Source: Hypericibacter adhaerens (GTDB taxonomy: Bacteria > Pseudomonadota > Alphaproteobacteria > Dongiales > Dongiaceae). Taken from it: a stretch of DNA of 64,000 nt. Shown piece after piece: positions 15,084 through 23,875 of this stretch. The first letter of the stretch is position 1. Each line of letters begins with the position of its first letter. The DNA lies in the NCBI RefSeq assembly GCF_008728835.1, contig NZ_CP042582.1, positions 3,437,001 to 3,501,000 of the forward strand, given 5' to 3'. The notes beneath the pieces are model-generated. The model did no database searches. It had not been told where the DNA came from and was given only the letters and a program-made list of their open reading frames with translations. The position numbers were made by a program, and so were the translations under genes.

Positions 15084-16931
15084 CTAAGACGCCGTTCGGC
15101 GGCTACTGATTTCTTGCAGGAACAGCTTCCCGAACTCGCGCCGCTTGGCCTCGCCGACGCCGAAGACCCCCGCGAATTCGGTCTCGTCGCGCGGGCGCTT
15201 GGCCGCCATGTCGGCAAGGCTGCGGTCGGAGAAGATCACATAGGCCGGCACATGGCGGGCCTTGGCGAGCGTCAGCCGCAGGGCCTTGAGCCGCTGCAGC
15301 AGCTCGGCACCGGCGGCGTCGAGATCCTCCGAGCCCTTGGTCGCCCTCGAGGCCGCGCGCTCCTTCCGAGAGGCCTTGCCCAGCCGGTCCGGACGGTAGC
15401 GGAAGCTGCCCCCGCCCTTGAGCAGGGCCAGACCCGGCGGCGTGGCGCGCAAGCCGCCATAGCCCTGGATGTCGATATCGAGCAGGCCGGCCGCCACCAT
15501 CTGGCGGATGATGCCCTGCCATTCGTTCTGGCCGCGCTCGGCGCCCGCGCCGAAGCCCGGCAGCGCCTCGTGACCGAAGCTCGCGGTCTTCTCGTTCTTC
15601 GCCCCGCGCAGGAGATTCACGATATGGGCGGCGCCGAACTTCTGGCCGGTGCGGCGGACCATCTCGAGCACGAGCCCCGCCTCGGCCGTGCCCTCGCGCG
15701 TCTCCACGGGATCGAGGCAGACATCGCAATTGCCGCAAGGGCCGCTCTCGTCGCCGAAATAGCGCAGCAGCATGCGCCGGCGGCATTCGGGCGCCTCGCA
15801 ATAGGCGATCAGGGCGTCGAGCCGCTTATGCTCGCGCCGCTTGCGCTCGGGCGCGCTCTCCTCCTGCTCGATGAAGAGCCGGCGCATGCGGATGTCGTCG
15901 AGGCCGTAGAGCATCATGGTGTCGGCCGGCTCGCCGTCGCGGCCCGCGCGGCCGATCTCCTGGTAATAGGCCTCGGGGCTCGCCGGCAGGTCGGTATGGA
16001 GCACATAGCGGATGTCGGGCTTGTCAATGCCCATGCCGAAGGCGATGGTCGCCACCATGACGATGCCGGGCTCGGTCATGAAGCGGTCCTGGATCTGCTC
16101 CTTGACGGCGCTCTCCATGCCGGCATGGAAGGCCAGCGCCTTGTGGCCCGCCTCCTGCAGCAGCGCCGCCACCTCCTCGGTCTTCTTGCGCGAGAGGCAA
16201 TAGACGATGCCGCTCTGCCCCGCCCGCGCCTTCACGAACTCGAGCACCTGCTTCTTCCAGCCGTCCTTGAGCGTGACGGCGAGCGACAGGTTCGGGCGGT
16301 CGAAGCCGGTGACCACGGAGACGACCTGCCCGGCGAAAACCTTGGCCGCGATGTCGGCCCGCGTCGCCGGGTCTGCGGTGGCGGTGAGCCCGACGATCGG
16401 CACGCCCGGAAACCGCTCGCGCAAGGAGGAGAGCGCCTCATATTCGGGTCGGAAGGCGGGGCCCCATTGCGAGATGCAATGGGCCTCGTCGATGGCGACG
16501 AGCTTGAGGTCGAGCTTCGCCAGGGCGCTCAGCATGGCCTCGGTCATGAGCCGCTCGGGCGAGAGATAGAGCAGCCGGACCTCGCCCGCCTGGACCCGCC
16601 GCCAGACGGCGATGTTGTCGTCGCGGCTCTGGTCGGAGTTGATGCTGGCAGCGGCGATGCCGTTGAGCCGCAGCGCCGCCACCTGGTCGCGCATGAGCGC
16701 CAGCAGCGGCGAAACCACCACCGTGAGCCCGCCCAGCACCAGGGCCGGCAGCTGGTAGCAGAGCGACTTGCCGGCCCCCGTCGGCATCACCGCCAGCACA
16801 TGGCGCCCGCCCAGCAGCGCCTCGATCGCCTGCGCCTGGCCCGGACGCAGCGCCGTGAAGCCGAACACCTCGGTCAGGTGCGAGGCCAGCGCGGCACGGT
16901 GGACCGGTGACAGGGTCGGGGCGGCAATCAT
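15084..16931 (-). CDS. recQ: ATP-dependent DNA helicase RecQ
   Basis: A 3'-5' superfamily 2 helicase for recombination and repair. The 615 residues show Walker A TGAGKS (51-56), DEAH (148-151), motif VI QEIGRAGRDGEP, the RecQ zinc-binding cysteines (CEAPECRRR...CGNCDVC, about 374-400), an RQC-like winged helix and a C-terminal HRDC domain (about 535-605). The aromatic-rich loop reads SQWGPAFRPEY instead of the common SQWGHDFRPEY. An ATG start lies at 16931. The gene is convergent with the toxin-antitoxin pair. A 164-bp gap separates it from the amidase stop; that gap has a T-rich patch near 17022-17040 and nothing else recognisable. Confidence 0.95.
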   Translation of the reverse strand: MIAAPTLSPVHRAALASHLTEVFGFTALRPGQAQAIEALLGGRHVLAVMPTGAGKSLCYQLPALVLGGLTVVVSPLLALMRDQVAALRLNGIAAASINSDQSRDDNIAVWRRVQAGEVRLLYLSPERLMTEAMLSALAKLDLKLVAIDEAHCISQWGPAFRPEYEALSSLRERFPGVPIVGLTATADPATRADIAAKVFAGQVVSVVTGFDRPNLSLAVTLKDGWKKQVLEFVKARAGQSGIVYCLSRKKTEEVAALLQEAGHKALAFHAGMESAVKEQIQDRFMTEPGIVMVATIAFGMGIDKPDIRYVLHTDLPASPEAYYQEIGRAGRDGEPADTMMLYGLDDIRMRRLFIEQEESAPERKRREHKRLDALIAYCEAPECRRRMLLRYFGDESGPCGNCDVCLDPVETREGTAEAGLVLEMVRRTGQKFGAAHIVNLLRGAKNEKTASFGHEALPGFGAGAERGQNEWQGIIRQMVAAGLLDIDIQGYGGLRATPPGLALLKGGGSFRYRPDRLGKASRKERAASRATKGSEDLDAAGAELLQRLKALRLTLAKARHVPAYVIFSDRSLADMAAKRPRDETEFAGVFGVGEAKRREFGKLFLQEISSRRTAS

Positions 16932-17095
16932 AGGGGCGTTCAGATCCTCGAGCGACTCCGCCTGTCTAGCCCACCGACTCGCGGGGCTCCAAGGTCGCCC
17001 GGCTGGCGTGGCCTCGTCACTATTTTTGGTTGTATTTCTATGGCGGCATACTCCAACCTAACGCCACCTTCCCGTCAAGACCGCAGCGGCCGGGG

Positions 17096-18520
17096 CTAGA
17101 GTGCCGGCCGTCGCCCGCGCCAGGGCGCCGCCTGCTCGAAGGCGGCGGCGAAGCGGAAGACGTTGGCGTCGTCGTAAGAGCGGCCGACGATCTGGATGCC
17201 GGTCGGCACGCCGTGGCTGCCGATGCCGGACGGGACGGTGATCACGGGCAGCTGGCCCAGCAGATTGAAGGGGCTGGTCATGAACCAGCCGCAATAGGGA
17301 TCGGCCGGCTTCCCCGCGATCTTGAAGTTCGGGTCGGTCTCCGAATGGGTGACCGGCATCGAGGGCACCGCCAGGGTCGGGCAGACCAGCACGTCGTACT
17401 TTTCGAGGAAGGGGACGATGCCCTGATACATGGCGCCGCGATGGAGCGTGGTCTCGTAGACCTCGACGCCGCTGCGCTTCAGGCCGCGCTCGACGATGCC
17501 GACCACGAAGGGATCGATGCGGTCGCGCCATTGCGGCATCATGTCCTTCATGAGCGCGGCATAGAGCGCCTCCCAATAGATCTTCCAGCAATCGAGATTG
17601 GCGGTGGTCCAGGGGACCTTCACCTCCTCCACCGTGCAGCCGAGCCCGCGGAAGACCTCGAGCGCCGCCTTGGTGTTGCGGGCGACGCTCTCCTCGACGC
17701 CGTAATAGCCGAGATCCGGCGAATAGGCGACGCGGCAGCCGGCGATCGACGGATATTTCTCCGGCAGCACGACCTTCTCGCGCAGCGAGAGAAGATCGTC
17801 GGTGTGGGGCCCGCTCACCACGTTCTGCATCAGCGCCGCGTCGGCGACGGTGCGGGTGATGGGGCCGGTGGTGATGAGCGGCTCGAGCGGCAGGCTCCGG
17901 TCGTTGGGATTGCGCCCCGCCGGCGCCTTGTAGCCGACGAGCCCGCAGGCCGAGGCCGGGATGCGGATCGAGCCGCCGCCGTCGGAGCCGTCCGAGATCA
18001 CGGTCATGCCGGCCGCGACCGCCGCGGCCGAGCCGCCCGAGGAGCCGCCCGGCGTGAAATCGAGGTTCCAGGGATTGCGCGAGATGCCGTAGCGCGGGCT
18101 GCGGGTGATGCCGGAGAAGCCCATCTCCGGCGCCGTGGTGCGCATATGGACGAGGGCGCCCGCCGCGATCAGCCGCCCGATCGTGGGCGAGGTATGGTCG
18201 CTGCGATAGGCCTCGTAGCTCCAGGAGCCCATCGAGACCGGTTCGCCCGCGATATGCGACATGTCCTTGGAGGCGAGCGGCAGGCCTTCGAGCGCGCGAG
18301 GGCCCTCGCCCTTCCCCATATAGCGGCGCTCCGCTTCCTTGGCGCCCGCGAGCGCCTGCTCGTAATAAGGCAGCGTGATGGCGTTGAGTTTCGGATTGAC
18401 CGCCTCGGCGCGCGCGATCATGGCCCGCATCAGCTCGACCGGCGACAGCTTGCGCGCCTTGAAGGCGGCCAGCGCCTCCGTGCCGGAGATGTAGAGAAGA
18501 TCGGAATCCGATGCCGACAT
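17096..18520 (-). CDS. Amidase signature family hydrolase
   Basis: A 474-residue amidase with the Ser-cisSer-Lys triad: Lys85 in ASKDMS, Ser161 in PGGSSGGSAAAVA and nucleophile Ser184 in DGGGSIRIPAS. Members hydrolyse carboxylic amides. GatA, 6-aminohexanoate hydrolase and other small-amide hydrolases share this fold, so the substrate is undetermined. It is not GatA by context, as there is no gatB or gatC beside it. The ATG at 18520 has an AGGGCAGG ribosome binding site; the longer frame to 18598 lacks one. There is no signal peptide. Confidence 0.88.
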   Translation of the reverse strand: MSASDSDLLYISGTEALAAFKARKLSPVELMRAMIARAEAVNPKLNAITLPYYEQALAGAKEAERRYMGKGEGPRALEGLPLASKDMSHIAGEPVSMGSWSYEAYRSDHTSPTIGRLIAAGALVHMRTTAPEMGFSGITRSPRYGISRNPWNLDFTPGGSSGGSAAAVAAGMTVISDGSDGGGSIRIPASACGLVGYKAPAGRNPNDRSLPLEPLITTGPITRTVADAALMQNVVSGPHTDDLLSLREKVVLPEKYPSIAGCRVAYSPDLGYYGVEESVARNTKAALEVFRGLGCTVEEVKVPWTTANLDCWKIYWEALYAALMKDMMPQWRDRIDPFVVGIVERGLKRSGVEVYETTLHRGAMYQGIVPFLEKYDVLVCPTLAVPSMPVTHSETDPNFKIAGKPADPYCGWFMTSPFNLLGQLPVITVPSGIGSHGVPTGIQIVGRSYDDANVFRFAAAFEQAAPWRGRRPAL

Positions 18521-18681
18521 AGCCTGCCCTTGTCTGCTGATGATGTCTCGGGGAACGTCGCAGCAGCGATAGTGGCGCGCGTGCCGATGGGCCGGCAAGG
18601 CGACAATTGTCGGATGACAATGAGAGGGGGTTTGCGCCAGAAAGCCTTGCCGAGGCCCAGAACGGAAACCGGTTCGGCCTC

Positions 18682-20088
18682 CTACTCGCCCGCGACGGCC
18701 TTCTTCGGCGGTTCCTGGCTTGGCGCCGGCAGGGCGTCGACACGGTTGCGGCCGGACTGCTTGGCCCGGTACATCGCCTGGTCGGCGCGCTTGAGGCCGG
18801 CTTCCATCGGCTCGTCGATGTCGGCGAGCGTCACGCCGAGGCTGATGGTGACGGGGATGGCGTCCTGGCCGGGAATCTGGATCGGCTTCTCGGCGACGGA
18901 TTTCCGCAGGCGGTCGCCGACCGAGAGGGCGGCCTCGTAGCCGACCTCGGGCATGGCCACGAAGAACTCCTCGCCGCCCAGCCGCACCACCATGTCGAAG
19001 CTGCGCAGATTGGCGGTCAGCCGCCGCGCCACCTCCTTGAGCACCTCGTCGCCCGCGGCATGGCCGTGGCGGTCGTTGACCTGCTTGAAATGGTCGATGT
19101 CGCCGACGAGGAGCGAGAGCGGCTTGCCCGACGCGTTGGTGCGGCGCATCAGCTCGGCCAGATGCTGCTCCATGTAGCGGCGGTTGTTGAGGCCGGTGAG
19201 GCTGTCGATGAGGGCCAGCGACAGGCCCTTCTCGTAATGGCGGCGCAGCAGGTCGTAATAGCGCGAGCGGCGCACCTGAGTGCGGGTGCGGGCCTGGAGC
19301 TCGCTGCCGTCGATGGGCTCGACCAGGTAATCCGTGGCGCCGATATCGAGCGCCTTGGCCAGCTCGGGCGCGTCGATCGAGCCGACGATCACCAGGATCG
19401 GCAGCTGGCGCGTGCCTTCATAGGCGCGCAGCTGCGAGCAGATGCGCAGGCCCTCCGAGGCCCCGATGGCGAAATCGACGATCACGAGATCGAAGGCCTC
19501 GCTGCGCGCCCGCTGGACCGCGTCGGGCCCCGCCGGCAGCAGCAGCGTGTCGTTCTTGTCTTGCGCCAGGGTTTGCGTCACCCGGTCGGCGGTGTCGCCC
19601 GGCTTGGCGATCAGCAGCACGCGGGCGCGGCCGTGATCGACCTCGTCGCTGGCCGGCGCGCCGTCCATGGCGAAGCGGTTCCAGACCGCCTCGCGCACGC
19701 GCCACTCGTCCATCATCAGCTTGAGGCGCAGGAGCGAACGCACCCGCGCGAAGAGGGCGAGGTCGTTGACCGGCTTGGTGAGGAAATCGTCGGCGCCGGC
19801 CTCGATGCCGCGCACGCGGTCCGAGACGTCGGAAAGCGCCGTGACCATCACCACCGGCAGATGGGCCGAGCGCGGATCGGCGCGGATGCGCCGGCAGACC
19901 TCGAACCCGTCCATCTCGGGCATCATCACGTCGAGCAGGACGATGTCCGGCGGCGATTGCTCGATCTTGGCCAGCGCGTCGGGGCCGTTCTCGGCGAGCG
20001 TGACGTCGAAATATTCGGCCGAGAGCTTGGCCTCCAGCAGCCGCCGGTTGGCGGCCACATCGTCGACGACAAGGACTCGTCCCGACAT
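18682..20088 (-). CDS. pleD: PleD-type diguanylate cyclase response regulator
   Basis: A 468-residue protein with REC-REC-GGDEF architecture, the PleD layout. The first receiver has Asp53 in [11 protein letters not shown]; the second is degenerate (about 155-275, [12 protein letters not shown]). The C-terminal diguanylate cyclase has GGEEF at about 369-373, preceded by an RSFD inhibitory site (RxxD), so product inhibition by c-di-GMP is likely. In Caulobacter PleD controls polar development. It lies 14 bp after divK in the same operon order as in Caulobacter. The C-terminus is a short Pro/Lys-rich tail. Confidence 0.93.
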   Translation of the reverse strand: MSGRVLVVDDVAANRRLLEAKLSAEYFDVTLAENGPDALAKIEQSPPDIVLLDVMMPEMDGFEVCRRIRADPRSAHLPVVMVTALSDVSDRVRGIEAGADDFLTKPVNDLALFARVRSLLRLKLMMDEWRVREAVWNRFAMDGAPASDEVDHGRARVLLIAKPGDTADRVTQTLAQDKNDTLLLPAGPDAVQRARSEAFDLVIVDFAIGASEGLRICSQLRAYEGTRQLPILVIVGSIDAPELAKALDIGATDYLVEPIDGSELQARTRTQVRRSRYYDLLRRHYEKGLSLALIDSLTGLNNRRYMEQHLAELMRRTNASGKPLSLLVGDIDHFKQVNDRHGHAAGDEVLKEVARRLTANLRSFDMVVRLGGEEFFVAMPEVGYEAALSVGDRLRKSVAEKPIQIPGQDAIPVTISLGVTLADIDEPMEAGLKRADQAMYRAKQSGRNRVDALPAPSQEPPKKAVAGE

Positions 20089-20102
20089 CGATTAAATCCG
20101 AT

Positions 20103-20522
20103 CTACCGCAAGAACCGCTCGACGGTGCTGAGGAACTGCGCGACGGAGATGGGCTTGGCGATATAGGCCTCGCAACCGCCCTGGAGGATCTTCTCCTCGT
20201 CGCCCTTCATGGCGAAGGCCGTCACCGCGATCACCGGGATCGCCCGGAGATCGTCGTCCTCCTTGATCCATTTCGTGACCTCCAGCCCCGACACCTCGGG
20301 CAGCTGGATGTCCATCAGGATCAGGTCCGGACGGTGCTGACGCGCGAGCTTCAGCGCTTCCATGCCGTCGCGGGTTTGCAGGATGTTGTAGCCGTGCGCT
20401 TCCATGAGATCATGGAAGAGCTTCATGTTGAGCTCGTTGTCCTCGACGATGAGCACGGTCTTGCCGTCGCCGCTGCGGCGCGAGCCATCCGTCGTCGGAA
20501 ATTCACGTATCGTGTCGTTCAT
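20103..20522 (-). CDS. divK: Single-domain response regulator DivK
   Basis: A 139-residue receiver-only protein with [20 protein letters not shown] (about 26-45), phospho-acceptor Asp71 in [13 protein letters not shown], and [17 protein letters not shown]...[10 protein letters not shown], very close to DivK/CpdR-type cell-cycle regulators. It carries an N-terminal extension of about 20 residues. The ATG is at 20522. It is the first gene of the divK-pleD operon; a CtrA-like motif lies about 120 bp upstream at 20641-20655. In Caulobacter DivK acts through PleC, DivJ and DivL on the CtrA pathway; that role is inferred here. Confidence 0.92.
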   Translation of the reverse strand: MNDTIREFPTTDGSRRSGDGKTVLIVEDNELNMKLFHDLMEAHGYNILQTRDGMEALKLARQHRPDLILMDIQLPEVSGLEVTKWIKEDDDLRAIPVIAVTAFAMKGDEEKILQGGCEAYIAKPISVAQFLSTVERFLR

Positions 20523-20640
20523 GCCGCCCCCGGACGCCCACGGAGTCAGTACTCAAACCGAGGCCCATCCCTGACGTGGACCCCGCGACCGACGTTCCCA
20601 TGAAGGCTAGGACATCTATTAACGCATAACCCCGGCATCG

Positions 20641-20655
20641 TTAATATTTTGTTGA
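20641..20655. promoter_or_regulatory. CtrA-like binding site between divK and the ROK kinase gene
   Basis: TTAA-N7-TTGA matches the alphaproteobacterial CtrA consensus TTAA-N7-TTAA in seven of eight defined bases with the exact spacing. A further TTAA lies at 20619-20622. The region is an AT-rich island in an otherwise GC-rich gap. Confidence 0.45.
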
Positions 20656-20720
20656 TCGGCGATGCTTTCAACCGCGACGAAGTCTCCGAAAAACCGTGGA
20701 AATTCCGGCTCAGGCCAAGG

Positions 20721-21782
20721 ATGCAGACCCATTTTGGCCACATGTCCGGGGAAACCGGCCCGCCCGGGCCCCCGGAATCGGCCCCGTCACGGCCGTACGC
20801 AGCGAGGCATGAGGTGAAAGGCGCAGCGCCGCCGGCCGGACGGGCCCGTATCGGGGTCGATCTGGGCGGCACCAAGATCGAGGCTATCCTCCTCGGCGCC
20901 AAAGGCGAGGTGCTGACGCGCCGGCGTGTGGCCAGCCCGCGCGGCGAATACGAAGCGACGCTCGCGGCCGTGGGGCGGCTGGTGAACGAGCTCGAGACCT
21001 CGTTGCCGGGAGAGACGACCGGCGATCCCGCGCGGGCGAGCGTCGGCGTGGGGATTCCGGGCGCGATCTCGCCCGCGACCGGCCTGGTCAAGAACGCGAA
21101 CTCGACCTGGCTCATCGGCAAGCCGCTCGACCGCGATCTGGAGCGGCTGCTGGCGCGGCCGGTGCGGGTGGCGAACGATGCGAACTGCTTCGCCGTATCG
21201 GAAGCGGTCGACGGCGCCGGGGCCGGCGCCCATCTGGTGTTCGGCGTAATCCTCGGCACCGGCGTCGGCGGCGGCATCGCGATCCACGGCAGGCCGCTCC
21301 TCGGTGCGAATGCGATCGCCGGCGAATGGGGCCACAATCCCCTGCCCTGGCCGATGGCGGGCGAGCTCGAGGGGCGTCCCTGCTATTGCGGACGCGAGGG
21401 CTGCATCGAGACCTTCCTCTCCGGCCCCGCACTGGAAGCGGAGTATCGCGGCAAGGCCGGCCGGCCTCTCGCCGCCGCCGCGATCGCGCAAGCGGCGGCC
21501 GGCGGCGAGGCCATCGCCCAGGCGGTGATGGCACGCTACGAGGAGCGGCTGGCGCGCGGCCTCGCCCATGTCGTCAACCTGCTCGATCCCGAGGTGATCG
21601 TGCTGGGTGGCGGCCTCTCCAATATCGGGCGTCTCTACGAGACCGTGCCGCGGCTCTGGGGCCGCTTCGTCTTCTCCGATCGCGTCGACACCCGGCTGCG
21701 GCCGCCGGTTCACGGCGATTCCTCGGGCGTGCGCGGCGCCGCCTGGCTCTGGCCGCCGGAGCCGGATGAAGGCGCGCCGTGA
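20721..21782 (+). CDS. ROK-family sugar kinase (fructokinase or N-acetylhexosamine kinase type)
   Basis: An ATP-dependent hexose kinase of the ROK family: DLGGTKIE phosphate loop (47-54), GVGIPGAISP, NDANCFAVSEA with the catalytic Asp, ILGTGVGGG, and the ROK zinc motif CYCGREGCIETF (about 221-232) preceded by GHNPLP. The substrate is probably fructose, glucose or N-acetylglucosamine; the sequence does not decide. Start choice is uncertain: ATG 20721 (353 residues, AAGG upstream) leaves a 45-residue leader before the fold, and GTG 20814 would give a more compact protein. It is divergent from divK. No sugar transport genes are adjacent. Confidence 0.88.
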   Translation: MQTHFGHMSGETGPPGPPESAPSRPYAARHEVKGAAPPAGRARIGVDLGGTKIEAILLGAKGEVLTRRRVASPRGEYEATLAAVGRLVNELETSLPGETTGDPARASVGVGIPGAISPATGLVKNANSTWLIGKPLDRDLERLLARPVRVANDANCFAVSEAVDGAGAGAHLVFGVILGTGVGGGIAIHGRPLLGANAIAGEWGHNPLPWPMAGELEGRPCYCGREGCIETFLSGPALEAEYRGKAGRPLAAAAIAQAAAGGEAIAQAVMARYEERLARGLAHVVNLLDPEVIVLGGGLSNIGRLYETVPRLWGRFVFSDRVDTRLRPPVHGDSSGVRGAAWLWPPEPDEGAP

Positions 21783-21813
21783 AATCGTGTCGCCACACAA
21801 GGAATAACGTCAC

Positions 21814-22060
21814 GCCCCCTCCCCTTGCGGGAGGGGGTAGGGGGAGGGGTGCGGCGCACGCTCTTCAACGGGAAGAACCCATCCTTCGCAGTCTTGTCGG
21901 AGAACTGGAGCGAGCAGGAACTGAAGGAAATGTCTGCAACAAGCGTGGTCCTTCGCCAACAGCACGCCTGCGTCCTCCCTCCCCCTACCCCCTCCCGCCC
22001 CGCGCGCTGTGCGCGCTTTCTTTGGGTTCGCCGGCGAAGCCGGCATGGGAGGGGGCTGGA
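21814..22060. repeat. Composite inverted repeat between ROK gene and dinB (R3)
   Basis: A 20-bp exact inverted repeat, GGGAGGGGGTAGGGGGAGGG at 21829-21848 and its complement at 21977-21996, encloses about 128 bp of ordinary-looking sequence. Outside the left arm is a hairpin (CCCCTCC...GGAGGGG) like those of the other palindromes. On the right, CGCGCGC-TGT-GCGCGCG-type and GCCGGCGAAGCCGGC hairpins and a final GGGAGGGGGCTGG are stacked up to the dinB start. No gene with family similarity lies inside. Confidence 0.75.
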
Positions 22061-22071
22061 AATATCTCGCC

Positions 22072-23358
22072 ATGACGGCGCCCGACCGCCTCTGCCGCGA
22101 CTGCCTCGGCGACCCGGGGCCGGCGGGCCATCGCTGCGCGATCTGCGGCTCACCGCGGCTGCTGCGCCATGCGGAGCTGGCCCGGCTCGCCATCGCCCAT
22201 ATCGATTGCGACGCCTTCTATGCGGCGATCGAGAAGCGCGACAATCCCGCCTTGCGCGACGAACCGGTCATCGTCGGCGGCGGCAAGCGCGGCGTGGTCT
22301 CGACCTGCTGCTATGTGGCGCGGCTCTATGGCGTGCGCTCGGCCATGCCGATGTTCAAGGCGCTCGAGCTCTGCCCCAAGGCCGTGGTGATCCATCCCGA
22401 CATGGCGAAATACGCCGCCGTCGGCCACGAGGTGCGCGAGCTCATGCTCGAGACCACGCCCCTGGTCGAGCCGCTCTCGATCGACGAGGCCTTCCTCGAT
22501 CTCTCCGGCACCGAGGCGCTGCATCATGGAAGCCCGGCCAAGACGCTGGCACGGCTCGCGGCCCGGATCGAGCAGCATCTCTCGATCACGGTCTCGATCG
22601 GGCTCAGCTACAACAAGTTCCTCGCCAAGGTCGCCTCCGACCTCGACAAGCCGCGCGGCTTCGCGATCATCGGCCGCGCCGAGGCGCCCTCGTTCCTGGC
22701 CGGCAAGCCGGTCGGCCTCATCTGGGGCGTGGGCAAGGCGCTCCAGCAGCAATTGGCGAAGGACGGCATCACCCATATCGGCCAGTTGCAGACCCGCGAG
22801 GAGAACGACCTGCTGCTGCGCTATGGCAGCATCGGCCGGCGGCTGGCGCGGTTCGCGCGCGGGATCGATGACCGCGAGGTCGACCCGGACGGGCCCGCCA
22901 AGAGCATCTCGGCCGAGACCACCTTCAACGAGGACATTGCCGATTTCGCACGGCTCGACCGGATCCTCTGGCCGCTCTGCGAGAAGGTCTCCTACCGGCT
23001 CAAGCGCGCGGAGCTCGCCGGCGGCACGGTCACGCTCAAGCTGAAGACCGACGGGTTCCAGATCCTCACGCGCAACCGCAAGCTCGCCGATCCGACCCAG
23101 CTCGCCGAGGCGATCTACCGCGCGGCCAAGCCCCTGCTGCAGCGCGAGGCGAACGGGCGCTATTTCCGCCTCATCGGCGTCGGCACCGGCGACCTGGTGG
23201 ACGAAGCCGTGGCCGACCCGCCCGACCTCGCCGACCCCGACGCCCAGCGGCGCAAGGCCGTCGAGCAGACCATCGACAAGCTGCGCGACAAGCTCGGCCG
23301 CGGCGCGATCCGCAAGGGCCGCGGCTGGGTGCCGCCGAAGGATGGGGGGAAGGAGTGA
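22072..23358 (+). CDS. dinB: DNA polymerase IV
   Basis: Y-family translesion polymerase, 428 residues. It has an N-terminal four-cysteine zinc knuckle (Cys8, Cys11, Cys22, Cys25) that is absent from E. coli DinB but common in alphaproteobacterial paralogues. The catalytic core has [12 protein letters not shown] (Asp45, Asp47) and SIDEAFLD (about 136-143), the [24 protein letters not shown] motif, the helix-hairpin-helix thumb and the little-finger domain. The ATG at 22072 directly precedes the zinc motif. No LexA-type GTTC-N7-GTTC box was seen upstream; the upstream DNA is repeat R3. The gene ends 7 bp before the left inverted repeat of the DUF559 element. Confidence 0.95.
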   Translation: MTAPDRLCRDCLGDPGPAGHRCAICGSPRLLRHAELARLAIAHIDCDAFYAAIEKRDNPALRDEPVIVGGGKRGVVSTCCYVARLYGVRSAMPMFKALELCPKAVVIHPDMAKYAAVGHEVRELMLETTPLVEPLSIDEAFLDLSGTEALHHGSPAKTLARLAARIEQHLSITVSIGLSYNKFLAKVASDLDKPRGFAIIGRAEAPSFLAGKPVGLIWGVGKALQQQLAKDGITHIGQLQTREENDLLLRYGSIGRRLARFARGIDDREVDPDGPAKSISAETTFNEDIADFARLDRILWPLCEKVSYRLKRAELAGGTVTLKLKTDGFQILTRNRKLADPTQLAEAIYRAAKPLLQREANGRYFRLIGVGTGDLVDEAVADPPDLADPDAQRRKAVEQTIDKLRDKLGRGAIRKGRGWVPPKDGGKE

Positions 23359-23365
23359 GCTCCGA

Positions 23366-23426
23366 GTTACCCTCGCCCCGCACTTGCGGGGAGAGGGAGG
23401 GACCCGCAAAGCGGGAGGGTGAGGGG
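23366..23426. repeat. Left 61-bp terminal inverted repeat of the DUF559 element
   Basis: This 61-bp sequence matches the complement of 23795-23855 in 58 of 61 positions. It contains two hairpins, CCCCGC-ACTT-GCGGGG and CCCGC-AAA-GCGGG. All three mismatches to the right copy lie in hairpin loops, so every stem is intact on both sides. Confidence 0.9.
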
Positions 23427-23461
23427 CTTGCAGCGTCGCGCAGTCATATCATAACGGTGTA

Positions 23462-23794
23462 ATGGATAGAAGTTTCTCCAAAAAGTTGCGCCAAAACCCG
23501 ACCGAAGCCGAGGACAGACTTTGGCAGGCCTTGCGGTCACGCCGGTTCGAGAACACGAAGTTCCGACGGCAAGTCCCGATTGGGCCTTATGTCGTCGATT
23601 TCGTTTGCCCGGCGGCGAAGCTCGTCATCGAAATCGACGGAAGCCAGCACGCCGATAATGTCGAGTACGATACGCGCCGCTCGGAATTTCTCGCCGGCAA
23701 GGGCTATCGCGTCATCCGGTTCTGGAATAACGACGTTCTCCAAAGCCTCGATGGCGTCTATCAAGCCATCGAGATCGCGTTTCGCGGCGACTGA
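23462..23794 (+). CDS. DUF559 (Vsr-like/PD-(D/E)XK) endonuclease-fold protein
   Basis: A 110-residue protein of the DUF559 family, which has a very-short-patch-repair-like nuclease fold. Visible marks are MDRSFSKKLRQNPTEAEDRLWQALR with Glu15, FRRQVPIGPYVVDFVCP with Asp46, LVIEIDGSQH with Glu57 and Asp59, and the GYRVIRFWNNDV end motif. The arrangement E...D-X10-E-x-D is compatible with metal-dependent DNA cleavage. Biological function is unproven for this family. The ATG at 23462 lies 35 bp after the left inverted repeat; TATCAT at 23447-23452 could be a -10 element. It is less GC-rich than its neighbours. Confidence 0.88.
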   Translation: MDRSFSKKLRQNPTEAEDRLWQALRSRRFENTKFRRQVPIGPYVVDFVCPAAKLVIEIDGSQHADNVEYDTRRSEFLAGKGYRVIRFWNNDVLQSLDGVYQAIEIAFRGD

Positions 23795-23855
23795 CCCCTC
23801 ACCCTCCCGCTGCGCGGGTCCCTCCCTCTCCCCGCAAGAGCGGGGCGAGGGTAAC
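23795..23855. repeat. Right 61-bp terminal inverted repeat of the DUF559 element
   Basis: It starts immediately after the DUF559 stop codon, with hairpins CCCGC-TGC-GCGGG and CCCCGC-AAGA-GCGGGG. It is the inverted partner of 23366-23426. The outer ends are GTTAC (left copy, start) and GTAAC (right copy, end), exactly complementary. Confidence 0.9.
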
Positions 23856-23875
23856 GAAATGGGGATGTGGAATTT

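Larger units (their letters stand above)
23366..23855. mobile_element. Candidate one-gene mobile element (DUF559 between 61-bp inverted repeats)
   Basis: A 490-bp unit consisting of a left 61-bp inverted repeat, a single DUF559 gene, and a right inverted repeat that begins at the base after the gene's stop codon. It is inserted in the short gap between two convergent genes: 7 bp after the dinB stop and 20 bp before the eipB stop. There is no transposase and no clear target-site duplication; at most GA is shared at the two outer edges. The layout resembles REP-associated transposase units, with a nuclease-fold protein in place of the transposase. That functional reading is inference. Confidence 0.6.

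Noticed and set aside
21814-22060. CRISPR-like repeat-spacer pattern
   Set aside because: There are only two inverted arms and no regularly spaced direct repeats; no cas genes are present in the window.
22021-22071. LexA/SOS box in front of dinB
   Set aside because: A GTTC occurs near 22026 but the second half of GTTC-N7-GTTC is missing.
21825-22871. A 348-codon frame starting in repeat R3 and running into dinB in another frame
   Set aside because: Its first part reads repeat sequence and its remainder is out of frame with dinB, whose motifs are complete in the real frame.
23366-23855. DUF559 unit as a standard insertion sequence
   Set aside because: It has no transposase and no convincing target-site duplication (only GA shared at the edges). 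It is kept as a candidate element of another kind.
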